NCBI RefSeq assembly: GCF_000276665.1
Contig: NW_004955473.1
Location: 791,234-855,233 of the forward strand
DNA from: Chinchilla lanigera
Taxonomy: Eukaryota; Chordata; Mammalia; Rodentia; Chinchillidae
Direction of reading: 5' to 3'
DNA length: 64,000 nt
Shown one piece after another: positions 1-9,730 of the stretch; position 1 is the first letter of the stretch, and every line of letters starts with the position of its first letter. The translations under genes were made by a program, and so were the position numbers. Below the pieces are notes generated by a model. The model worked only from the letters and a program-made list of their open reading frames with translations. It had not been told where the DNA came from and did no database searches.

Positions 1-3000
1 TGCAAAGTTTAATAAAGTGTAGAGATTAGTTTAAGAATAGTGGGTTTGAATTGTAAATGAAATAGTTGAAATTGCAGAAAACCAAAGGATTGTAGGCCAA
101 AACAAGAATAGGCCACTTTGTGTAGAAACCAAAATATAAAATGAATTCTCTTAGCTTTATATTTCCAACATGAAAGTAAAATCAAGTAAATGTATAACTT
201 TCCCTCTCCCAGAAGATTTTAAGGATGTTATAAACTTCTATTTAAAGAAGAGCCTTTTGAAGTTAATGAACAGGGGTAATTATTTGAGGGGAACAATAAA
301 GACTTTAAATAATATATAACACATAAAAATTGGTTCTTGCTCTTGTTAGGTGCTTAACCAAACTAGTGGAGTCTATTCAGGTTCTGTCTTGTTATCATTA
401 GACATTTATTTTAAAAAATAATTTGATTGAAGAAAAAATACAAGGCTATAGCTATATCTAGTAACTAATCAAAGATATTACCAGACAACACTAATAATAA
501 CATAATGTCAGAAGGATGAATATATGTCTAACTGAAAAAAATACATGATTAAAACACACAGGGAAACTATGAAAAACACCCACAGAGGATGAAAGCAAAT
601 CTGATTTCAAATCAAATTAAAGAAAGCCTAAATAAAGTCATGCGATTAGGTCTAAAAGCTGTTAGCATTTGTAAGGTGTGTATCTGACTCTAAAGAAGCT
701 ACAAACTGCTGGTCACATCAAGATCTAGTGGTTTCCATGCTTTTCTTTAAAATCATCTTTAAAGCAAAGTTGCAAGTGAAATAACTATAAAAGGTTTTGC
801 AGATTAGTTCAGTCTTGCATCCTAAAACTAGAAATTTAACCCTAGATATTCACCAAGATTATTTGTCTTGCTGCTTCTCCAAAATCAACAAGCAGACTCT
901 ATATTTAAAATGGCTTTGTTTATTAGCCTTGATGTCCTCCAAGGAAAAACTGAACTTTGGTCTGGTTAATTAATTATAAAAAACATTAAAAAGGCTTGAC
1001 ATGCTGTAGTACAGAATTTTTTTGTAATCCATACCAACATATTATGTTTGCTTCTTTAACCTTATGTTCTTAAATACTTCTGACCTATCCTAGAATAAAG
1101 TTATTTAGTTCAGCAAGTTTATCAATGTGATATCTAAACATTTCTACACACGTGTAACTCACACTTAAATCATAACCAATATTTTCTTCTTGCTTTCATC
1201 TTCTTGCTCATAAAAACTTTTTAATTCCTAAAGATGCTTTCATAAGTAGCAGCTATAGAAATGGGATCACAAAAAACCATAAAGGAGCTGTTTGTCTTAG
1301 TGATGTTAATCGTTTTTTAAATTTAAGGAGTAAAGTTTCAAGTAGTAAAATTCATTAAGGCTTTAAAAAGTATAGGATGATATGAACATATTCCTGTTTT
1401 CTGAACGAATAAAAATACAGGCAGAGTTCTAAGTAGGATCATAAATTACACGATTTTAAATAATAAAACTGTGTCTTTCCATCTTTGATTTTAAGTCATT
1501 AGTTTTCCTCATTACTTAGACATCCTTTCAAAAATTTCAAAAGTCCCCTAGATTATATTCATTTTAATATAATAAAATCTCTCTTCCATTTTAAAAGTAG
1601 ATGTCCTCTGGGCTGTCGCTGTTGAAAGATTCCTTTTTACTGTGAGTGTTAGCCTTGTTATTGAGGTTGTTGCAAGCTTTCACTGCAGTCCTTTCAGGCA
1701 TCTGGATAATTCAACACATTTCACTGCGCCTTCCTCCTCAGCATGAAAAAGGCCAGACAATAGTTCTACTTCCTCCAGCAATCACAAGTCAGAAGACAGT
1801 AAAAGAGAATCTCTAAGCTTAGCAGAAAGAACTGGCAAGTGAGAAGAAATGTTATCTTTGAGGAGGGGAAAAAGAAGAGAGGGAAAGGGAGAAGCTCTAA
1901 AAAAAGTGCCATTGTGCTATTTTTCCTCATAGGTAGTAAGAGATTATTATGCTTTATTTCAGTTAGAGCAGAAAGGACTTTAGATGACTTAAGGATTCCT
2001 AACTTTGAATTCATATTTGTCCATCTAGAGTTTTTCCTTCTTAATCACGACATTTTTGAAGAACAAACTCACTGGTGTTAGGTTATGAAATAATTGGATA
2101 ATTTTAACACCATGATCTGCTTACTTTGAAAGAAAAATATTATTGTGTTGATAAGGTTTTGGAAACCACATCTTGAACACAAAACATTATCTTTTATTGT
2201 GCTCCGTACCATGACGTTTTCTTTCACTTAGGAAATGTATAATGGCACAAAGATGGACAAATTTAATCAAAAAAGTGATTGAAAAAAAGCGATGTGTGTA
2301 AAACATTTCTGGTTTATAGCTTTTTCTTTGATTATTGTATTACAGTCTGCTAGCAATTTTATGGTTTGTAATACCAGAAGTTCCACTTCTAAGGTTACAT
2401 AAACAGGAAAATCAAAGTGTTTCAAACAGAGTGTAAAAATACCTTTAACACTATTTAATCTTAATAGTGAATCACTTTAACATCTACTGAATCTATTCTC
2501 AAGGTAGGAGAATTAATTTGAGGAACAATTTTTTTACTGATGGAAAGCAATTTATTCTTATATCTTTTCAATATTTGCATAAGTATTTTGACTTAAAATA
2601 TTCAGCCTTTAAAAAATATGCAGTTGTTAGTGCCAGGAAACTTGTTTTTAACATTCTACTGAAAAAAGTAAAGATCCACAGAACAGAGTAATTCTAAAGC
2701 ATCACATATTAACAAAATTAGTTCTCCGTTATAAGTGCGAGTAGGAACACACCTCATCTGAATTGCACAAGATGTAATTTAATTCCATTGTAATTTAATT
2801 ATTCTTGCCATTGGAAACAAGATCAAGTCATTAATAAGATAAGAACTATTTGCAAACAATATAATATTTACTATTTTAAAATATCAAAGTTAGCAAAGAC
2901 CAGTTTATAAAAGTAAAGTTTACTTGCAAATTAAATTTAATAAAATGTGGGCTTAAGCATGTTCATATTGTAGAAAGTTGATCCACCTCTTGTTGCCATT

Positions 3001-5280
3001 TGATCTTTAGAAAATCCTTTGAGATTATAATAAATATATTTTTACTTCCTACATTTTTAAATCAAAGTATATTGTGTTCATTCAACTGGTGAAATTTTCT
3101 GCTTCTTATCAACAGGTAAATCTGTGATATTTAATTCACATTGACACTATTTAGTTGAAGATGCACTGTTTGTTTTATTACATAATTTATGCGGTACATG
3201 TTATTGTAAAGAAATAACATTTGGAAGTTCCTTATTACCTCTTAATATTTTTGTTTTGCTGACATAAATTTTCATAAACAAATTAAGGCTTGATAAGCAA
3301 AACCTAAGAAATTTTTTTCTGATTTTGTTTGTGGTCAGATTCTTGCCATTCAAAACAAGATTGATTCATTTTTAAATTATGTGATGTTTGTAAATAAAAG
3401 AACATTTCAAAAACCATAGTTACTGAAGTCCAGTTTTGTAGGATTCTAGTGAAATCACAGTTCCTGCTCCAGGATCAAATAGCAAAAGAGCATTTAAAAT
3501 ATTTTCTCCTTGGGACCCCCCCCCATTTTGTTCAGAGACCGTTCTGATCTGCTGGCTTTGTTTTAGACCTCATGGGCAGGCACATGAGCACATGAACACA
3601 GAACTACGCAAATGTAGCAAAACACATATTTTAGTAGGACATTGAATTTCTGATCCTGAGCAAAACAAGGGTGTAAGAGACCTTAACTGCAAGTGTAGTC
3701 CAAAAATTTGAAGTAGTAAATACACATAGAACAAAAGCTCTATTCTAGTTGTGTGAGGAACATAATACTCTTAAATTACTTTCTGGTTTCCATGGGGACC
3801 TTTTTGTTCTAAGATACAAATCATTAGGTTTAACGGAGCCACTTAATATTATTTCTAAATCAAGTGAAATGATTTCTCAACTGGGTAAAATGTCAATTAC
3901 TGATATTTTTAAAGGTGTTAAAATCCAAACTACTTAAGATTGCTGCTTTATGTAGCACAATTAAGTGTAGAGGTCAATACAGAAGAATCCCTCCTCCCCT
4001 CTTCAGGCAAAGAAAAGCCCCATGTGTCTCTATCTGGGGTAGGACACTCTGCTGGGTATCTGTTTTATTTTAATCCACTGCAAACTCAAAATGGTGGCAA
4101 GAATTTAAAATTGTGATGAGAAATCTGAGGCTCATGAAAAATAACAGATTTTTCCTGCCTTTGGCCAATTTCCATACTTTTCTTACACGTTCTTATAGAA
4201 CATCTGGGTTTTTGTGCAGGCATATGTTCTGTAGGATAAACATATATCCACATATATGTACATATGTCTATGTAGCTATACACTGATCAATCTGTGGGGG
4301 CCAGGAGTTGTGGCTCTTTTATTCTGTAGAACGCAGAAGTATTGTTTCTCTCACAATAGTGGGAGCAAGCAGGAGCCTGGTGGGAGCCTGGAGCCTTAAG
4401 CCTGGGCTGTGGTCTGGGGGAGGGGACAGGGTTGCGGGGTCACAAGCTCTTAGCTTTTAGCCTCAGCATGACCACAAGTTTTAAAGCATGAAGGGATCAC
4501 GTGTTTTTCTTTGAGCTGTTATTCTGACTTGGGGGGGGGCTGTGAATTGCTTTTTTCTTTAGCTTTCTGAAAAAATTATTCTCTAGGTACTTTGGCTGAT
4601 GATTAAATTTTTTTCCAAAAGAAAAAGACAAAAATAAAACCCCTCTTGTTTCAAAATGTTCTAATTTCCTATAACCTATATCTTGTATTTAGTTAATTTT
4701 ACCTCGTGCTAGACAGGTACTAAAATGGAATGAGTTCTTTTTGCCAGTTAGGAACTTGATCCAGACATTCTATATGTTGCAAGCCCTTTAAAAAAAATTT
4801 ATGAACAAGAAAATATCCTGGTAAAGCAATCTCAAAATACCTTATTCCGGGTATTGTTCTGGCTTTAAAGGGAAGGAGGGGTGGGATTTGGGGGGGGGGC
4901 GACTGGGAAGACTCTGGAGGATGTCTTGTTTAAGGAACTGTTAAAACTTGGAAAATTTTAAGCTAGTGAAGTACTTTTACATGGTATTTCCATGTGAAAG
5001 CCTCCATTTGAAAGCCTCTATTTAAATATTTCACTTTTGGGGAGCTACTTCTATTCATTCCCTTTTAATAGGATGACTTCGTCTTTTTCAACTTTGTCCA
5101 ATCTCTGCGATATAGGGTCAGAATGGCAAATTAAGACTTCTGATGATAATAAGATTTATTTGGGAACATTTTCCAAAATCAGGGTGATGTGTCTTTTTGT
5201 TCAGATAGTGAAGAGGATGAGGATATGTTTACTCCTTGACAGAGAGCTCTGGCTGCAGCTGCAGGACACAATTAATTATG
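1..5280. other. AT-rich intergenic stretch, no gene recognised
   Basis: This stretch is strongly AT-rich and has stops in all frames. It shows no convincing exon, RNA gene or young transposon. The few open frames are 60-85 codons and lack protein-family motifs. Around 4285-4450 the base composition rises and a short GAGCC-rich segment repeats. G homopolymers occur near 4531-4539 and 4890-4899. In human the DNA upstream of the miR-106a cluster leads towards CCDC160, but no CCDC160-like coiled-coil frame is visible here. Confidence 0.6.
4870..4899 (+). other. Potential G-quadruplex
   Basis: Four G tracts lie within 30 bases: GGG, GGGG, GGG and a run of ten G, separated by short loops (AAGGA, T, ATTT). 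This fits the usual G3+N1-7 pattern. It lies about 2 kb upstream of the CpG island. Folding is a prediction only. Confidence 0.45.
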
Positions 5281-6519
5281 CTAATAGTTTGTGAGTAGCG
5301 GATGTAACTCCTCTACCCCCCCTTGGGGGGTGGCAAAAGGGGAAGGAGACGCCCTGGGGTCGGATCACATGATATTATCTTCGCGCCACTTTCTCGAAAA
5401 CCCTCTTTTCTCGCCAGGTTTTAGCTGGAGCTCAAAGGTACTGTTCTTAACTTGCTTTGATACAATGCCTCTTAAAGTCGGGTCTGAGATCTCTTTCCCT
5501 CCCTTTTTCCTAGTGCTAGTCCTTACCATTAAAGGTCGAAAGCTGCGTTGCAGTCGGTGCAGTCTCACAGGAGAGATCTGCTTGGGTAGTAAACGTAGGA
5601 CTGCGTTGTTGCCAGAAAGTATCAGGCAGAAGCACCAGGGTGGGCTGTAAGGTGCTTCTGCACATTTTATGAGAAGGGGAGAGAGCCCACCTATAGGGGT
5701 GACTCCCGCTGGAGAAACGAATGTGGCTTGCATTGCATCCACCGCTGACCCCAGAGAGGCGCTGGACGTTCAGGTTAGGCTCCATCGCGTGCCAGGGGCG
5801 GGAGAGGCCAGTCTTTTGTAATGTTTGCCTGAGCTACTACTGTGCATCAGGTTGAGAATCACATGGCGCCCTTGGCCCCTTCTGGGTTTTGGGTAGCCAC
5901 AATTACCCGCAGCAACAGTAGTAGGAAGGAGGGGTCTGGCTTCATCTCGCACCCCCACCTCTCCTTCCTTACCCTCCACTTGCCTTCCAGTGCTCACCCC
6001 CACCACCCAGAGTGCTCACTGCTCTCTGATTTGTAGTCTGGTCCTGTACCACCCCGCACCCCTCCACGGGCCCCAAACCCCCTCCTGTGCTCCTGTAGCC
6101 GGGGGAAGTGGAGAAGGTACACTCGGCTTATCGCGTTTTGCCGGGTGTTCAAAGCCTAGACTGTTCAATTCAGTGTTGCTTGTGCATCTTAGACTAAGAC
6201 ATCGTTTTAGTTTTTTACAGAGAGTACTCGAGCTTTGGCCTTCCCACAGCCCTCGCGCAAGCGGTTCTCATTAGCTGTAGAATGAGGAGGGAGCAAGATA
6301 TTTGTACTGTCTCTTCCTAGCATTTGTGCTTGTACTCGCTGGCTGCTACTGTTAATGATACCTGCCAAGAAATCCCTGATTTAGTGGGTGAGGGAGGCGC
6401 TTGGCAAGTGAGAAACTCTAACAGTAGCACAAGGTGCCAGAGGTTAAAACTTTCACATGGGCATAGAGCGAACGTGCTGTGTATGTATTTGTTCCCTTCT
6501 GGGGCCTTAGGAACACTTT
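5281..6519. other. GC-richer shelf upstream of the CpG island
   Basis: Base composition changes near 5290 from AT-rich to about even, with scattered CpGs leading into the island. Overlapping open frames on both strands (up to 125 codons at 5365-5742) have no recognisable domain and look like by-products of composition. A short C7/G6 inverted repeat sits at 5315-5331. No exon or known repeat was identified. It may be the island shore or a distal promoter segment. Confidence 0.4.
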
Positions 6520-6541
6520 CAGTCTAGCGGCGAGGTGATGA

Positions 6542-6552
6542 TGCGCATGCGC
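6542..6552. promoter_or_regulatory. NRF1-type palindrome TGCGCATGCGC
   Basis: The sequence is a perfect match to the core of the NRF1 consensus (YGCGCAYGCGCR), embedded in a longer GCGCGC run at the left edge of the CpG island. NRF1 sites are typical of CpG-island promoters and are methylation sensitive. Occupancy is inferred. Confidence 0.6.
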
Positions 6553-6790
6553 GCGCGGAGTGGAGGGGGGGACACCCGGGTCCCACGGCTCCGTGGGCCT
6601 CGTAGTCTATCTCCGGTGGGGGATGGGGCGGGACCGACGAGGCGGTAGCGAGTGCGCCACTCCGGGCTGGGCGCCTGTGGCACCAGCTCCAGCGTCGGTC
6701 GCCGCCAGGACGGCCGTCCCAGGCGCGCTCTCCACGAAGGGCTCCAGTTTGGGCAAAGAGTGGGAAACGCCGAGTGCGCGCGGCCCGTGG

Positions 6791-6796
6791 GTAAGT
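6791..6796 (+). other. Candidate splice donor of an upstream first exon
   Basis: GTAAGT follows CCCGTGG and is a near-consensus 5' splice site inside the CpG island. It would end a first exon starting left of about 6790, so transcription would begin upstream of the TATTAAA box. It is an alternative to the donor at 7754. Confidence 0.35.
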
Positions 6797-6860
6797 GGGG
6801 CTCGATGGGGTGTTCGCTGGGGCGGGTGGGGGTTCCGTTTCCTAATTCCTGTGCGGGCCG

Positions 6861-6925
6861 GTGGGCGGGGGCGGGCTTTTTTCCCTGGGCTATTAAAGGC
6901 AGAGGGGCGGGCTTTTCCCAGGGAT
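6861..6925 (+). promoter_or_regulatory. Core promoter candidate: GC boxes flanking TATTAAA
   Basis: GTGGGCGGGGGCGGGC (6861-6875) and GGGGCGGGC (6904-6912) are Sp1-type GC boxes on either side of TATTAAA (6891-6897), a TATA-like box. The usual spacing would place a start near 6920-6930. The module GCGGGC-T-run-CCC occurs twice (6871 and 6907). The start site itself is not visible in sequence and is inferred. Confidence 0.45.
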
Positions 6926-7101
6926 AGAGCTGCGGACCGAGCGCGAGGGGCACGCAGCGCTCCTCTAGCGGCGGCGGGGAGGCTCGGGGACCCGCGTCGC
7001 CGCGCACGGGACGGACAGGACGGGGCGCTCGGGGTGAGGCGTGCGCTCCGGCGCCGGTGAATTTCCCCGACGCTTTTTCTCACTTCTCTTCCTCCTCCGG
7101 C

Positions 7102-7229
7102 NNNNNNNNNNNNNNNNNNNNNNNNNNNNNNNNNNNNNNNNNNNNNNNNNNNNNNNNNNNNNNNNNNNNNNNNNNNNNNNNNNNNNNNNNNNNNNNNNNN
7201 NNNNNNNNNNNNNNNNNNNNNNNNNNNNN
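7102..7229. other. Assembly gap (128 N) inside the CpG island
   Basis: A run of 128 N lies between CCTCCTCCGGC and GGGGGCGCTGAG. The flanks are extremely GC-rich, so this is probably a sequencing dropout. Promoter or first-exon sequence is missing here. Confidence 0.95.
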
Positions 7230-7498
7230 GGGGGCGCTGAGCGCGCCACCTGCGAGGGGCGGCCGGGCGAGCGGCAGGGCCGGCGGAGCGGACCTTCGCG
7301 GCGCGGCTGTGATGGGGAGAGCTGACGGGCTGGGTGGGAGGGGACGGAGCGGGCGGGACCTGCTAAGAGCGGAGTACCGCCGTGAAGTTGAGGGGCCGTG
7401 GGGAATGCGCGGGAAACGACCCCCCTTTTCTCCTCCACCGCAGACCTTTAGGTTCCCGGCGAACTTTGGGCGGGGGGGGGGCTGAGAATGAGGGAGTG

Positions 7499-7504
7499 CA
7501 CGTG
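7499..7504. promoter_or_regulatory. Canonical E-box CACGTG
   Basis: CACGTG lies in the CpG island, about 250 bases before the donor at 7754. MYC/MAX activation of the paralogous miR-17~92 promoter through E-boxes is established. Use of this site by MYC is inferred from that. Confidence 0.5.
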
Positions 7505-7582
7505 GAGGTTAAAAAAAAGGACTCCCCTCCCCCTTGGCTTCTCTCCCACCAACCCGGGAATGGAGGGGGAGGGAGGCGTGGG

Positions 7583-7632
7583 CTTGGCGCGTTTTTGGTG
7601 CTTTGAATGGAGAACTCCGTTTCCCATGATGC
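7583..7632. promoter_or_regulatory. E2F-like site and TTCCCATGATGC motif
   Basis: CTTGGCGC (7583-7590) differs by one base from the E2F consensus TTTSSCGC. AACTCCGTTTCCCATGATGC (7613-7632) resembles the ZNF143-type ACTACAnnTCCCAnnATGC promoter motif. E2F control of the miR-17 family is known. Both matches are imperfect. Confidence 0.3.
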
Positions 7633-7753
7633 TTTGTTTCTTTCTCTTTAATCGCGGTGGCGGCGGCGGCGGCAGCACGAGGACGGGAGCGCGTGGTGCT
7701 AGCGGCTGGGGCACACCCTGTGCGGCGGCTCCGGGACTTCACCCCGAGCCTAG

Positions 7754-7759
7754 GTAAGG
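7754..7759 (+). other. Splice donor of the host-transcript first exon
   Basis: CTAG|GTAAGG is a strong 5' splice site at the right edge of the CpG island. It follows a GC-rich, 5'UTR-like exon that includes a GGC repeat. The next acceptor-like site in phase with the cluster is at 9008-9009. Confidence 0.5.
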
Positions 7760-7800
7760 ATGTGAGAGGCACCGCGAGAGGCCAGTGGGGTTCGCAAAGG

Positions 7801-8992
7801 CGCAACGAAAGCGTTTCTCTTCTTTTCTTACAATTGAGAAGATGTTGGCAAGTGACTGCCCAGCGCCCCCGATGTGGACCCGATGAATGGTTAATTAAAG
7901 AAAGGTGGTGACTGGAACGCGAGCTCCCTGCCCTGCGCGGGCTCAGTTTTGCCAGGTTGAGTGGGCAAATGTTTGCCAAGTTTGGAGTATTTTTAAGTGA
8001 AGGCAAAAGTCTTTACAGACTAGAAGCCCAATTTAAGAGGAAAAATGTTAATGTTCTCATTCCTGTAGGAAAGCTGTTCTCCGCTTCTAGAAACCCGATT
8101 TCTTGTTTATATGTAATCTTTACGGATGTGTGGAGTTTTTCAAAGAGTTTTAAAGAGTAGCTTAGTGGCCCCAGGGTACCATGACAGAAATCCAGCACTA
8201 AAACCTCCCTCACTTGTTTAACGTGTTCTAAATTATTTCATGGCCCTGAAAAGTTTTTTTTTTTTCCCTCTTTTGACAAACTTTATCCCATCATGGAAGA
8301 GGTAGAGGAACCTGGCGAGCCTTTTTCATATAGAGGCTCACTTCCTTGCTGCATGTTCTTAGATAAAATAAGCCCTTGGAAATGAGAGAAGGTTTTCTTA
8401 TGGAAGATAATGACATGAAGGAAAGAAGCTAATCTGCCTTCTTTGGGTTTAATGGAGAAAATGGGTCCATAAATGTTTAAACAGAAGTAGAGCCCTTTGA
8501 AATAGATCAAAATGTGACATCTCTAGGCCATCTGTGCATTATTATCTGAAGAGTGTAAGGCTGTTTCTTAAGCCAGCTCTAAAATTTCTCATTTTCTATT
8601 AATGGGGTGGGGGCAGGGAATTTTCATTTAATCTAGCGCAGTCACTTTCTATATGGAGCCCGAAAGCTCTGGATGACTCAGATAGTCCCCTCATTTTTAC
8701 ATGTATCTTTCTCTGGGTATGCCTCTTACAAAATGGTAATGGGCTTGTAGATTTACCGGGATACAGATAACAGGTTTTCTTAGATGGAAAGGGCGAGTCC
8801 AAAATCCTCCTAAGAACTGAACTTTTTGAAATTGCCAGTGTTGTTCATGTTCAGTTCTGTGGAAATAATTCAGATTATTAATATTTCACAGGATTTGGTT
8901 GAAGCTCCAAATCCAGCTTGGGCTCTGGCAAAGGAAAACTTGTTTGAGGAATATTAACTACCAGTTTACTTGTTTCTAATGTGCATGTGTGT
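7801..8992 (+). other. Putative first intron of the host transcript
   Basis: After the donor the sequence falls back to average composition. There are no clear repeats, no other RNA genes and no long open frame. A short GC-rich tail persists to about 7950. It separates the promoter from the miRNA cluster by about 1.2 kb. Confidence 0.45.
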
Positions 8993-9015
8993 GTTTTTCT
9001 TTTAACCAGGTGAGT
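8993..9015 (+). other. Acceptor fused to donor (candidate recursive splice site)
   Basis: A polypyrimidine tract (TTTTTCTTTTAACCAG, ending at 9009) is followed with no gap by GTGAGT (9010-9015). The juxtaposition CAG|GTGAGT is the structure of a zero-length exon, or ratchet point, used in recursive splicing. It lies 69 bases before the mir-106a hairpin. It may instead be an ordinary acceptor for an exon that contains the miRNAs. Confidence 0.4.
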
Positions 9016-9083
9016 GTGCATAGATCTGTGAGGATGAGAAAGAAGAGCTCGTGGAAGACTCAAAATTATGCTACAAGAATAGG

Positions 9084-9164
9084 CCTTGGCCATGTAAAAG
9101 TGCTTACAGTGCAGGTAGCTTTTTGAGATCTACTGCAATGCAAGCACTTCTTACATTACCATGG
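9084..9164 (+). ncRNA. Mir106a: microRNA precursor mir-106a
   Basis: This is an 81-base stem-loop, the same length as human pre-mir-106a. The 5p mature strand is at 9096-9118 (starts AAAAGUGCUUAC) and the 3p strand at 9133-9154. The seed AAAGUGC places it in the miR-17/20/93/106 family, which represses CDKN1A, PTEN, RB-family, TGFBR2 and E2F1-type targets in the cytoplasm through Argonaute. The 5p strand matches the human form as I recall it. The 3p strand has one difference (C at 9141). It is the first hairpin of the cluster, 83 bases before mir-18b, and is processed from the shared primary transcript. Identification is by direct recognition of mature and loop sequence, and the order of neighbours confirms it. 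Confidence 0.97.
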
Positions 9165-9247
9165 TGATTTAATCAGTGGCTACTGAGAACTGTACTTTGT
9201 GCATAATGAAGTTGTTGATGGTTTTGAGCTGCCCCTGAAGTGTCTCT

Positions 9248-9318
9248 TGTGTTAAGGTGCATCTAGTGCAGTTAGTGAAGCAGCTTAGAATCTACTGCCC
9301 TAAATGCCCCTTCTGGCA
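9248..9318 (+). ncRNA. Mir18b: microRNA precursor mir-18b
   Basis: This is a 71-base hairpin with the mature 5p strand at 9253-9275 (UAAGGUGCAUCUAG...) and the 3p strand at 9296-9317. The seed AAGGUGC defines the miR-18 family, whose known targets include ESR1, CTGF and SMAD2. The hairpin appears base-for-base the same as the human precursor as remembered, including CAG at 9269-9271 where mouse has a different base. It is second in the cluster, between mir-106a and mir-20b, on the same strand. As an X-linked paralogue of mir-18a it would act additively with the MIR17HG copy. No decay is seen in either arm. Confidence 0.97.
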
Positions 9319-9466
9319 CAGGCTGCCTAATATACAGCATTTTAAAAGTATGCCTTGGATAATTTGAATAAGACAAATTTCGGAGGTTTGGCTTTTGTTC
9401 TTTCATCGTTGGGAACAGATGGTGGGGACTGTGCAGTGTATACAAAGGATAAGTGTGGTTCCTAGT

Positions 9467-9535
9467 AGTACCAAAGTGCTCATAGTGCAGGTAGTTTTGG
9501 CATTACTCTACTGTAGTGTGGGCACTTGCAGTACT
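9467..9535 (+). ncRNA. Mir20b: microRNA precursor mir-20b
   Basis: This is a 69-base stem-loop. The mature 5p strand is at 9472-9494 (CAAAGUGCUCAUAGUG...) and the 3p strand at 9510-9531. The seed AAAGUGC is shared with mir-106a, so the two are functionally redundant members of the miR-17 family. miR-20b is also known to target HIF1A and VEGFA. The 5p strand is canonical. The 3p arm differs from the human strand at two positions (G at 9518 and G at 9528). The second may pair with C9471 and tighten an internal loop. It is third in the cluster, 148 bases after mir-18b. Confidence 0.96.
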
Positions 9536-9577
9536 CTTGGATAACGAATCTCTTATTGATGGAGAGAATATTCAAGG

Positions 9578-9675
9578 ACACTGCTACTTACAATTAGTTT
9601 TGCAGGTTTGCATTTCAGCGTATAGATGTATATATATGGCTGTGCAAATCCATGCAAAACTGATTGTGATAATGT
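9578..9675 (+). ncRNA. Mir19b-2: microRNA precursor mir-19b-2
   Basis: This is a 98-base hairpin with the dominant 3p strand at 9641-9663 (UGUGCAAAUCCAUG...) and the 5p passenger at 9596-9617. The seed GUGCAAA belongs to the miR-19 family, the main oncogenic component of these clusters through PTEN repression. The mature strand is the same product as that of mir-19b-1 in MIR17HG. The terminal loop is AU-rich (GUAUAGAUGUAUAUAUAU) and about two bases longer than in human. The hairpin is 42 bases after mir-20b. Both arms are intact. Confidence 0.97.
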
Positions 9676-9730
9676 GCGCTTCCTACATCTTTGTGGAGTC
9701 CTCCTACACATCTTCAGCATGCATGCCCAT

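Larger units (their letters stand above)
6520..7800. promoter_or_regulatory. CpG island, promoter of the miR-106a~363 host transcript
   Basis: The segment is very GC-rich and dense in CpG, in contrast to the AT-rich sequence on both sides. It holds GC boxes, an NRF1-type palindrome, a CACGTG E-box, a GGC triplet run (about 7656-7673) and two strong GT splice donors on the + strand. The six-miRNA cluster starts about 1.3 kb downstream in the same orientation, a layout like that of the paralogous MIR17HG locus. It is inferred to be the RNA polymerase II promoter of the noncoding host RNA. It could also fire on the - strand. A 128-N gap removes part of it. Confidence 0.8.

Noticed and set aside
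1..5280. Possible exons of a neighbouring protein gene such as CCDC160
   Set aside because: No coiled-coil frame, start or splice pattern is visible; in human that gene lies tens of kilobases from the cluster.
5291..5785. Open frames of 89-125 codons on both strands
   Set aside because: No family motif, overlapping opposite frames and no splice or initiation context; best read as composition by-products of the island shore.
6519..7485. Long open frames on both strands through the CpG island (up to 166 codons, some spanning the N gap)
   Set aside because: GC-rich composition removes stop codons; the translations are R/G/P/A-rich on both strands, overlap each other and show no domain. They are not supported as proteins.
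9181..9247. A seventh hairpin between mir-106a and mir-18b (ACTTTGTGCATAATGAAGT)
   Set aside because: The palindrome is only a few base pairs and cannot form a Drosha-type stem.
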